Shown: piece after piece, positions 1 through 5,872 of the stretch
Numbering within the stretch: the first letter of the stretch is position 1
Layout of the letters: each line of letters begins with the position of its first letter
Assembly: GCA_937915955.1 (NCBI GenBank)
Contig: CALGIB010001012.1
Span: forward strand, 1 to 8,794
Length of the DNA stretch: 8,794 bases
Direction of reading: 5' to 3'
DNA from: an uncultured Pseudomonadota bacterium
GTDB taxonomy: Bacteria > Myxococcota_A > UBA796 > CAJQPC01
Position numbers and translations under genes: made by a program
Notes under the pieces: generated by a model
What the model was told of the DNA's origin: nothing
The model's database searches: none
Seen by the model: the letters and a program-made list of their open reading frames with translations, nothing else

Positions 1-287
1 TCGAGCTCATCCTCTTCCTCCTCCTCCTCCTCCTCCTCTTCTTCTTCCTCCTCCTCTTCTTCCTGCGCGGAGGAGGCTGGAGGCGGGGGAGGGGGAGGGG
101 GAGGTGGGGCCGCGTCGTCGATGAAGGTGACCTCGATGGGCTCGTCGTCTTCGATCTCGACGATGGACTGACCACCGGAGAAGAGGAAGCCCAGGCTGGT
201 GCTACCCATCATCAGGATCGAGAGCAGCCAGGCTCCTGCCTGGCGACGCCGATTGACCTGGCGCTTGCGACCGATGGTGTCGAACAC
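1..287 (-). CDS. TonB-like envelope protein, N-terminal part (paralogue of the next gene upstream), cut at left edge
   Basis: The reading frame opens at a GTG at 285-287 and stays open to the left edge, so the C-terminus is missing. The 95 visible residues are a basic cytoplasmic N-terminus (RRRQ at 13-16), one hydrophobic segment at about 17-37, an acidic stretch (about 44-60), a run of ten prolines (61-70) and, after a short Ser/Ala spacer, about 17 consecutive glutamates. This is the layout of a TonB-type protein: inner-membrane anchor, then an extended Pro/Glu periplasmic linker. Its first 44 residues align without gaps to the protein at 354-1100 (about 16 identities, including RRRQAGA at 13-19 and GGQ at 38-40), which ends in a TonB C-terminal domain. 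A similar ending is expected outside the window but not seen. GTG is supported by a GGAGG just upstream and by the shared start position with the paralogue. It lies 66 nt after the paralogue's stop, probably in one operon. Confidence 0.8.
   Translation of the reverse strand, partial: MFDTIGRKRQVNRRRQAGAWLLSILMMGSTSLGFLFSGGQSIVEIEDDEPIEVTFIDDAAPPPPPPPPPPASSAQEEEEEEEEEEEEEEEEEDEL
10..64. repeat. 55-nt uninterrupted polypyrimidine tract (GAG/GAA codon repeat on the coding strand)
   Basis: Positions 10-64 contain only C and T on the plus strand, in an irregular trinucleotide pattern of CTC and TTC. On the minus strand this encodes the poly-glutamate run of the gene at 1-287. The repeat keeps frame in units of three, so slippage would change the Glu run length without breaking the frame. 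Pure purine/pyrimidine tracts of this length can adopt triplex structures in supercoiled DNA; that is family knowledge, not something shown here. Confidence 0.85.
85..109 (+). other. Canonical G-quadruplex motif in the proline tract
   Basis: The plus strand carries four G-runs (85-89, 91-95, 97-101, 106-109) separated by loops of 1, 1 and 4 nt, which satisfies the usual rule of four runs of at least three G with loops of 1-7. It is the template strand of the minus-strand gene and corresponds to the poly-proline codons. The motif is plain in the sequence; folding in the cell is unproven, and proline codons (CCC/CCT) produce such runs easily. Confidence 0.7.
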
Positions 288-291
288 GGGG

Positions 292-296
292 CCTCC
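292..296 (-). promoter_or_regulatory. Ribosome binding site for the GTG start at 287
   Basis: The minus strand reads GGAGG here, followed by four C and then GTG. The spacing is slightly short, but the strong match and lack of an in-frame ATG nearby support GTG as the start. Confidence 0.55.
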
Positions 297-323
297 GGGC
301 CGCTCCAGGCGGCGGGACGGCGC

Positions 324-329
324 ACTATA
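324..329 (-). promoter_or_regulatory. Possible -10 element (TATAGT) for the downstream TonB-like gene
   Basis: In the 66-nt gap between the two minus-strand genes, the minus strand carries TATAGT, five of six matches to the sigma-70 -10 consensus and an AT island in very GC-rich DNA. I see no good -35 hexamer at 16-18 nt. If active, it would let the downstream paralogue be transcribed independently of the upstream one, with a leader of about 30 nt. Confidence 0.3.
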
Positions 330-353
330 ACGCTTGAGCCTTGCGGCGCTGCG

Positions 354-1100
354 TCAGCGCGGCGTGAACGTGAAGCCGACCACGAAGGTGGAGTCCACCG
401 GGCGGCCGTTCACCCGGGCAGGCCAGAAGCGCCAGCCCCAGGCGGCCTCGAGGGTGGCCTCGCGGAACGCGGTGGGGCAGCTCACCAGCTGGACGTCCAC
501 CGGGCGCCCCTTGGTGTCCACCGTGAAGCGGGTCAGGCAGCGGGTCGACGGCAGGCCCAGCTCGTGGGCGGCCTGGGGGTAGCGGGGCTCTACGGTGTGT
601 CGCGGCTCCAGCCCCCGGACCTGGACGGGGCCCCCTCCAGCGTCCTTCGTCGAGGTCCCGCATTCAGGTCCCTGGCAAGGACCGCACGGCGGGCTGTCGC
701 AGGTGCCACCGGTGCCGGTGCCCTGGTCCAGCAAGCCGTTGGAGATCGGCATGCTCACGACCGAGGCGGGCTCGACCTCGGCCAGGGCGTCCTGATCCAG
801 GGGCGCAGGCTCCTCGGGTGTCTCCGGCGGCTGGACCTCGGGCTGGAGAGTCTGCACCTCGGGCTGGACGGGAGCCTGGGTCGCCGCTCCCGGTCCGGGC
901 GGCGCAGGCAGCGGTGCGTCCTCGAGCATGACCTGCAGGACCAGCGGCGCGTCGTCCTGATCCGGCCACTCCATCACCTGCTGGCCGCCGGCGAGCAGGC
1001 CTGCGCCCACCAGCGTGCTGGTCAGCAGTACGGCCATCAATGCCGCGCCGGCCTGACGACGACGAGGGATCCCCTTTGGGTGCGTGAGCTGTCCGAACAT
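354..1100 (-). CDS. TonB family protein (energy-transducer-like, C-terminal TonB domain)
   Basis: Complete 248-residue protein starting at ATG 1098-1100 with an AGGA about 6 nt upstream. Order of parts: basic cytoplasmic N-terminus (RRR at 13-15), one membrane span at about 17-39, a Pro/Glu/Gln-rich linker at about 61-110, a Gly/Cys segment (C134, C139, C142, C147), and a TonB C-terminal domain at about 160-247. The domain shows the family pattern: PRYPQAAHELG, an FTVD..G..V strand pair, A.....WRFWPA, NGRPV and a closing F.F. TonB proteins span the periplasm and couple inner-membrane energy to outer-membrane partners; many in this lineage have other envelope roles. No ExbB/ExbD gene is in view, so classical siderophore transport is not supported. 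C188 and C208 lie within the TonB domain. It is the upstream member of a tandem paralogous pair and is divergent from the lipoprotein gene. Confidence 0.88.
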   Translation of the reverse strand: MFGQLTHPKGIPRRRQAGAALMAVLLTSTLVGAGLLAGGQQVMEWPDQDDAPLVLQVMLEDAPLPAPPGPGAATQAPVQPEVQTLQPEVQPPETPEEPAPLDQDALAEVEPASVVSMPISNGLLDQGTGTGGTCDSPPCGPCQGPECGTSTKDAGGGPVQVRGLEPRHTVEPRYPQAAHELGLPSTRCLTRFTVDTKGRPVDVQLVSCPTAFREATLEAAWGWRFWPARVNGRPVDSTFVVGFTFTPR

Positions 1101-1244
1101 GTGCGTTCCTGCTTCTGGTCCTGGGGTGTCGAGCGGGCCTTCGCTCGTTCACCTCGACAGGTCTATGAGGAGGTCCGACCAGAAACTGTCCGGGGGGTTC
1201 CATGGGCCGTTCCGGAGAGGGGATCGGCGGGCTAAGGTCGAGGC
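1101..1244. promoter_or_regulatory. Divergent intergenic region presumed to hold promoters for both directions
   Basis: This 144-bp gap separates the minus-strand TonB-like genes from the plus-strand lipoprotein-glmU-helicase run, so promoters for both should lie here. I find no pair of hexamers I would defend. Loose candidates are TCGACA at 1154-1159 and TAAGGT at 1233-1238 on the plus strand, and CATAGA on the minus strand near 1163-1168. The lipoprotein ATG at 1245 is preceded by AAGG at 1234-1237. Inverted repeats are listed separately. Confidence 0.55.
1113..1184. repeat. Nested inverted repeats in the divergent intergenic region
   Basis: Three perfect inverted repeats share roughly one centre: an outer 8-bp pair (TTCTGGTC at 1113-1120 with GACCAGAA at 1177-1184), a middle 7-bp pair (TGTCGAG at 1127-1133 with CTCGACA at 1153-1159) and an inner 6-bp hairpin (CGAGCG at 1130-1135, six-base loop, CGCTCG at 1142-1147). 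The middle and inner pairs share 1130-1133, so they are mutually exclusive as stems. This could be an operator or an RNA leader structure. Each arm is short enough to arise by chance. Confidence 0.45.
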
Positions 1245-2117
1245 ATGTCCTGGCTGATCCTTGCTGCCTGCTCCGCGGGCCTCGACACCATCTCCCCCGA
1301 TGACCGCCCGCCCGACTCGGACACCCCCCTCGGGGGCGACACCGAGCTGGACACCTCCGAGGTCGACCCCGTCGACACCGGGCTGGACAAGCCCGACAAG
1401 GACGACACGGGCAAGGACACCGAGCCGGATCCTGGCGGCGACAGCCCGCCCGTGATTCCGGCGTTCTCCGCCTCGGAGGAGGAGACGAAGGTCCGCTTCA
1501 TCTTCGTGGTCGAGGATCCGGACGAGGACATGCCGGGCGGCAAGGTCGAGATCTCCGTGGACGGCGACACCCAGTCCTGGGCCTACCCCAGCGGCGTGCA
1601 GTGGTCGGACGGCGGCACCGCCTTCGTGGTCTGGGATCTGGACGACTTCCCGCCCGAGAAGGCCACGACCTGCAGGATGATCGCCACGGACCTGCGGGGC
1701 AACGAGTCGCAGCCCTCTACCACCACGTTCACACGCAGCTCCTGGACCACCTCCGTGACCGAGGCCGGCGATCGGCCCGCGGACGCGGTCGGCATCGGGC
1801 GCGTCGACCCGCCTGGGACCATCAACGGCAACATGTACGCCACCGGGAACGACGGCTACAGCTTCACGGCGGACATCGACTACGTGAAGTTCCGGCTGGC
1901 TCGGAGCGGCACCTTCAGCTTCACGCTGAGCTGGGACGAGGCCGCTGGCGACTACGACCTGTACCTGATGGACGCCGACCTCGAGGTCATCAACAGCGCG
2001 GCGACCTACGACTTCCCGGAGGAGCTCGGGGCGTCGCTGGACGCCGACACCGACTACTTCATCGCGGTAGCCGGCTGGGATGGCCCCGGCGGCAACTACA
2101 GCATTCGCATCGAGTAA
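1245..2117 (+). CDS. Predicted lipoprotein with Asp/Thr/Pro-rich linker, Ig-like region and PPC-like C-terminal domain
   Basis: A 290-residue protein, not matched to a named gene. It begins with a very short hydrophobic segment ending in a lipobox (LAAC, Cys9), so it is probably exported and lipid-anchored, although the N-region has no positive charge. Residues about 12-68 are a low-complexity linker rich in Asp, Thr, Pro and Gly with repeated DTG/DT units. Residues about 69-162 look like a beta-sandwich (Ig/FN3-like) domain. Residues about 190-290 resemble a bacterial pre-peptidase C-terminal domain: YSFTADIDYVKFRL, a Ser/Gly-rich strand, DYDLYLMD, then TDYFIAVAG and a closing NYSIRIE. Such domains are usual on secreted or surface proteins; no catalytic domain is present, so a binding or structural role is likely. 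ATG is supported by AAGG 7 nt upstream. It ends 5 nt before glmU, so the two are probably co-transcribed. Confidence 0.75.
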   Translation: MSWLILAACSAGLDTISPDDRPPDSDTPLGGDTELDTSEVDPVDTGLDKPDKDDTGKDTEPDPGGDSPPVIPAFSASEEETKVRFIFVVEDPDEDMPGGKVEISVDGDTQSWAYPSGVQWSDGGTAFVVWDLDDFPPEKATTCRMIATDLRGNESQPSTTTFTRSSWTTSVTEAGDRPADAVGIGRVDPPGTINGNMYATGNDGYSFTADIDYVKFRLARSGTFSFTLSWDEAAGDYDLYLMDADLEVINSAATYDFPEELGASLDADTDYFIAVAGWDGPGGNYSIRIE

Positions 2118-2122
2118 CGAAG

Positions 2123-3508
2123 ATGACCGCGACAGCACTCGTCCTCGCCGCGGGGAAGGGGACGCGCATGCGCTCCTCCCGGGCGAAGGTCCTCCACCCT
2201 CTCTGCGGCCGCCCGATGGCGGGCTGGGTGCTCGAGGCCTGCCGCGAGGCAGGACTGGCCACCGCCGTCGTCGTCGGTCATCAGGCCCAGCAGGTCCGAG
2301 CGAGCCTGGGCAGCGCCCACGCCTACGCCCTGCAGTCCGAGCAGAAGGGCACGGGTCACGCCGTGGCCTGCGCCAGCGCGGTGCTCGAGCCCTCCGGTGT
2401 GCTGGTCGTGCTGCCCGGGGACGCGCCGCTGATCCAGTCCAGCAGCCTGGCTGAGCTGGTGGACGCCCACCGGCAGGCAGGGGCCCTCTGCACGGTGCTG
2501 ACGATGCGGGTGGCCGAGCCGGGTGCCTACGGCCGCATGGTCCGAGGTCACCACGGACAGGTCGAGCGCATCGTCGAGGCGGCCAACGCCAGCCGCGCCG
2601 AGCTGGCCCTGGACGAGGTGAACTCGGGCATCTACGCCTTCGATGCCCGCTGGCTGCTCGAGACGGTGCTCCCGGGCCTGAAGCCCCACCCGCCCAAGGG
2701 CGAGCTCTACCTGACCGACGCCATCGAGCAGGCCGCCCTGGAGGGGCGCCTGGCCGCTCACCTGCACCCCGATCCCGACGAGCTGATGGGGGTGAACGAC
2801 AAGGCCATGCTGGCGCAGGCCGAGGCGCGGCTGCGAGCGCGCATCAACCTGGCCTGGATGCGCGAGGGCGTCACCCTTCGGGACCCGGAGTGCACCTACA
2901 TCGACGCCCAGGTCGAGCTCGGACGGGACGTGGTGCTCGGGCCGGGTGTGGTGCTGCAGGGACGCACCACCCTGGAGGAGGGCGTGCAGGTCGGTGCCCA
3001 CTGCGTCCTCGTGGACACCCGCGTGCGCGGGGGCTCCGTGCTGAAGCCCATGACCTGCGCGGAGGGAGCGGACATCGGCGCCGACTGCCAGGTCGGGCCC
3101 TTCGCGCGGCTGCGGCAGGGCACCGTGCTCGGGGCGGGGGTCAAGGTCGGCAACTTCGTCGAGACCAAGAAGGCGGTGCTGCACCGGGGCGCCAAGGCCA
3201 GCCACCTGTCCTACCTGGGCGACTGCGAGATCGGGGCCGAGGCGAACATCGGCGCGGGCACGATCACCTGCAACTACGACGGCTGGGGCAAGCACACGAC
3301 CCGCGTCGGCGCGCGCGCCTTCATCGGGAGCAACAGCGCGCTGGTGGCCCCCGTGAGTGTCGGCGCCGACAGCATCGTGGGGGCCGGCAGCACCATCACT
3401 AGCGACGTCGCCGAGGGGGAGCTGTCCATCGCTCGGGGCAGGCAGAAGAACATCTCCGGGGCGGCGCGCGACATCCACGCTCGCAACAAGAAGCGGGCGG
3501 GCAAGTGA
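2123..3508 (+). CDS. glmU: Bifunctional GlmU: GlcNAc-1-phosphate uridylyltransferase / glucosamine-1-phosphate acetyltransferase
   Basis: A 461-residue cytoplasmic enzyme, close to the 456 of E. coli GlmU. It acetylates glucosamine-1-phosphate with acetyl-CoA, then transfers UMP from UTP to make UDP-GlcNAc, the precursor of peptidoglycan and lipopolysaccharide. The N-terminal pyrophosphorylase half shows LVLAAGKGTRM (6-16), AKVLH (K22), QKGTGHA (74-80), PGDAPL with D100, VNSGIYAFD, GELYLTDAI and GVND (N225). The C-terminal half is a left-handed beta-helix of hexapeptide repeats from about residue 255, with VGNFVETKK, KASHLSYLGD (H361 matches the catalytic His of the acetyltransferase), GAGTITCNYDG and the closing SIARGRQKNISG. 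The frame is open far upstream inside the lipoprotein gene, but homology begins at the ATG at 2123. The helicase start overlaps its stop by 4 nt. All expected catalytic motifs are present. Confidence 0.97.
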   Translation: MTATALVLAAGKGTRMRSSRAKVLHPLCGRPMAGWVLEACREAGLATAVVVGHQAQQVRASLGSAHAYALQSEQKGTGHAVACASAVLEPSGVLVVLPGDAPLIQSSSLAELVDAHRQAGALCTVLTMRVAEPGAYGRMVRGHHGQVERIVEAANASRAELALDEVNSGIYAFDARWLLETVLPGLKPHPPKGELYLTDAIEQAALEGRLAAHLHPDPDELMGVNDKAMLAQAEARLRARINLAWMREGVTLRDPECTYIDAQVELGRDVVLGPGVVLQGRTTLEEGVQVGAHCVLVDTRVRGGSVLKPMTCAEGADIGADCQVGPFARLRQGTVLGAGVKVGNFVETKKAVLHRGAKASHLSYLGDCEIGAEANIGAGTITCNYDGWGKHTTRVGARAFIGSNSALVAPVSVGADSIVGAGSTITSDVAEGELSIARGRQKNISGAARDIHARNKKRAGK

Positions 3509-5787
3509 GCCAGCTCCTGCTCGGCGGTGGAGGCCAGGGCCCCGAGCCCTCCTACCTCCAGGGTCTGAACCCTCCTCAGAGGAAGGCGGTGGAGGCCATC
3601 GAGGGGCCCCTGCTGATCCTGGCGGGCGCGGGCTCGGGCAAGACCCGGGTGCTCACGCGCCGCATCGCGCACATGCTGGATCGGGGCATCCCGCCCTGGC
3701 GGATCCTCGCGGTGACGTTCACGAACAAGGCCGCCGGCGAGATGAAGGAGCGGGTGGCGGCCCTGGTCGGCCCGGAGCGCGCCAAGAAGCTCACGGTCTC
3801 CACCTTCCACAGCGCCTGCGTACGCATCCTCCGCCAGGACATCAAGGCCCTCGGCTACTCGAACCAGTTCGTCATCTACGACGACGACGATCAGCTCCGG
3901 CTGCTCAAGGCCATCAGCAAGGAGCAGAACCTCGACCCCAAGCGCTTCCCGCCCAGGGGCCTGCGGGGGATCATCGACCGCGCCAAGAACAAGCTGCAGG
4001 GACCCCAGGACGTCGCGGCCGAGAACGACCGCCGGATCGTCGCGGTCTTCGAGGCCTACGAGGAGCGCCTGAAGGAGGCCAACGCGGTCGACTTCAACGA
4101 CATCATCAACAAGGTGGTCGATCTCTACGAGGGCTTCCCGGCCATCCTCGAGAAGTGGCAGGGCCGCTACCAGTACCTGCTCATCGACGAGTACCAGGAC
4201 ACCAACGCCGCCCAGTACAAGCTGGTCAACCTGCTGGCGGCGCGGCACCGCAACCTGGCGGTGGTGGGCGACGACGACCAGTCGATCTACAGCTTCCGCG
4301 GCGCGGACATCACGAACATCCTCAGCTTCGAGAGGGACTTCCCGGACGCCGTGGTCGTCATGCTCGAGCAGAACTACCGCTCCACCAGTCGCATCCTCCA
4401 GGCGGCCATGGCCGTGGTGAAGCGCAACCCGGGGCGCAAGGACAAGGAGCTCTGGACCGACGCCACCGAGGGCAAACCGCTGGAGCTCATCGTCGGGCGG
4501 GACGAGGACGACGAGGCGAGCAAGGTCGCCGAGCGCATCCGCGTGGGCCTGCGGCAGGGGCGCCAGGCCGCGGACTTCGCGGTGATCTACCGGACCAACG
4601 CGCGCTCGCGGGTCTTCGAGCAGGCCTTCCGCCGAGCAGGCATCCCCCACGTCCTGGTCGGCACGCGTCGGTTCTACGAGCGTCGCGAGGTCAAGGACAT
4701 CCTGGCCTACCTCAAGCTGGCCCTGAACCCCTCGGACGAGATGGGCTTCCTGCGCGTGGTGAACGTGCCGCGGCGCGGCATCGGACCCAAGACGATCGAG
4801 CTGGTGCGCGAGCTCGCTCGGGCCCAGGGCTCGTCGATGGTCGAGGCCGCCCGCACGAAGTCCTTGGGCTCGGGCAAGGTCAACGGCTCACTCGGCGGGT
4901 TCGTACGGCTGATCGACCAGCTCGCGGACGCGCTCGACCGCAGCTTGCCCGGAGAGCTCGTCGAGCTCGCCGCCAAGGAGAGCGGCTACCTCGAGCTGCT
5001 CGAGGCCGAGGACACCGACGAGGCGCGCGGCCGAATCGAGAACATCCAGGCGCTGGCGGCCGACGCAGCCTCCCAGGAGTTCAGCTTGGACGAGGGCCTC
5101 GACGGCTCCGATCGGAGGGTGGTGATGCAGGCCTTCCTCGACCGCGCCACGCTCTCGGGGCAGGCCGACGAGCTGCCCGACGAGGGGGGCCGGGTGACGC
5201 TGATGACCGCCCACCTGGCCAAGGGGCTCGAGTACCCCGTCGTCTTCGTGGCCGGCCTGGTCGAGGGCAGCTTCCCGCTGACCCGGGATCCCTCCGAGCA
5301 GGCCATCGAGGAGGAGCGTCGGCTCACCTACGTCGCCTTCACCCGCGCTCAGGAGGAGCTGGTCCTGACCCGGGCGATGATGCGCATGCAATACGGCCAG
5401 GGGATGATGCGTTGCACACCCAGCCGCTTCCTCGACGAGGTGCCTCGGGAGCTGATCCGCGGCTACGAGCGCAGCGCGCCGAAGGTGCGGCCGCCCAGCG
5501 TCAGCTCTCAAGAATCCCGGGATCGGATGAAGGCCTTCCTGGACCGCCACCGCGTCGAGAAGAAGCCCAAGGTCGAGGCGGCCGCCGGACCTCGCGTGAC
5601 ACGAACCCCCAGCTCCCCCGACGACTTCAAGGTGGGGGTGCGCGTGCTTCACCCGGAGCTCGGCGACGGCGTGATCCGCAACGTCTCGGGCTCTCGGAGC
5701 GAGCCGCGTCTCACCATCGAGTTCGGCGGCATGCGCCGAAAGACCCTGTTCGCGCGCTACGCCAGCCTGGAGATCATCGAATCGTGA
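3505..5787 (+). CDS. UvrD/PcrA-type superfamily 1 DNA helicase
   Basis: A 760-residue ATP-dependent 3'-5' DNA helicase. Such enzymes unwind DNA in excision and mismatch repair and clear proteins, including RNA polymerase, from DNA. Motifs in order: Q motif LNPPQRKAV (21-29), Walker A AGAGSGKT (K46), Ia TFTNKAAGEM (71-80), Walker B/motif II DEYQD (228-232), III GDDDQSIYSFRGAD (255-268), IV EQNYRST (288-294), RRGIGPKT in domain 2, V TAHLAKGLEY (568-577) and VI EERRLTYVAFTRA with R614. Residues about 706-757 resemble the Tudor-like C-terminal domain of PcrA/UvrD (DFKVGVRVLHPELGDGVI ... F.G..RK.L...ASLE). The usual Ser of HSAKG in motif V is Leu here. Length slightly exceeds PcrA and UvrD (about 720). 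It starts at GTG, overlapping the glmU stop as GTGA, which suggests translational coupling. Whether it is the pcrA/uvrD orthologue or one of several paralogues cannot be decided here. Confidence 0.93.
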   Translation: MSQLLLGGGGQGPEPSYLQGLNPPQRKAVEAIEGPLLILAGAGSGKTRVLTRRIAHMLDRGIPPWRILAVTFTNKAAGEMKERVAALVGPERAKKLTVSTFHSACVRILRQDIKALGYSNQFVIYDDDDQLRLLKAISKEQNLDPKRFPPRGLRGIIDRAKNKLQGPQDVAAENDRRIVAVFEAYEERLKEANAVDFNDIINKVVDLYEGFPAILEKWQGRYQYLLIDEYQDTNAAQYKLVNLLAARHRNLAVVGDDDQSIYSFRGADITNILSFERDFPDAVVVMLEQNYRSTSRILQAAMAVVKRNPGRKDKELWTDATEGKPLELIVGRDEDDEASKVAERIRVGLRQGRQAADFAVIYRTNARSRVFEQAFRRAGIPHVLVGTRRFYERREVKDILAYLKLALNPSDEMGFLRVVNVPRRGIGPKTIELVRELARAQGSSMVEAARTKSLGSGKVNGSLGGFVRLIDQLADALDRSLPGELVELAAKESGYLELLEAEDTDEARGRIENIQALAADAASQEFSLDEGLDGSDRRVVMQAFLDRATLSGQADELPDEGGRVTLMTAHLAKGLEYPVVFVAGLVEGSFPLTRDPSEQAIEEERRLTYVAFTRAQEELVLTRAMMRMQYGQGMMRCTPSRFLDEVPRELIRGYERSAPKVRPPSVSSQESRDRMKAFLDRHRVEKKPKVEAAAGPRVTRTPSSPDDFKVGVRVLHPELGDGVIRNVSGSRSEPRLTIEFGGMRRKTLFARYASLEIIES

Positions 5788-5872
5788 TCGGTTGTGAAGC
5801 CCTGGACCCCGGTGGTACCGTCTACCTCGCGCGCCCGGTCGGCGGCCCTGGAGAAGGTAAGGCACCCCCCGG

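Noticed and set aside
1172..1180. GGTCCGACC here and its reverse complement GGTCGGACC at 7354-7362 as a shared regulator site.
   Set aside because: A single 9-bp match between two short GC-rich intergenic regions is reasonably likely by chance, and no third copy was noticed in front of the other genes.
1601..2122. In-frame upstream extension of glmU inside the lipoprotein gene.
   Set aside because: Residues before the ATG at 2123 are Arg/His-rich and unlike GlmU, and they overlap a convincing gene in another frame. The family N-terminus begins right after 2123.
1149..2138. A 329-codon minus-strand open frame opposite the lipoprotein.
   Set aside because: The plus-strand frame has a lipobox, a DT-rich linker, a PPC-like domain and good spacing to glmU; the antisense frame is Val/Gly/Arg-rich shadow.
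2096..3478. A 460-codon minus-strand open frame opposite glmU.
   Set aside because: It lies almost entirely within glmU, whose protein has every expected motif. The antisense product is compositionally biased and resembles nothing I know.
3274..4650. A 458-codon open frame on the minus strand opposite glmU and the helicase.
   Set aside because: It is antisense to two genes with complete conserved motifs. Its translation is rich in Leu, Val, Asp, Arg and His without recognisable domains, as expected for a mirror frame in GC-rich DNA.
5772..5789. GATCA/TGATC inverted repeat at the helicase stop codon as a terminator.
   Set aside because: Five-base AT-containing arms, overlapping coding sequence, and no T-run downstream.
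5792..5821. TTGTGA and TACCGT with an 18-nt spacer as a sigma-70 promoter before the first zinc-ribbon gene.
   Set aside because: The -10 matches only three of six positions. A promoter in this 85-nt gap is plausible, but this pair is not strong enough to list.
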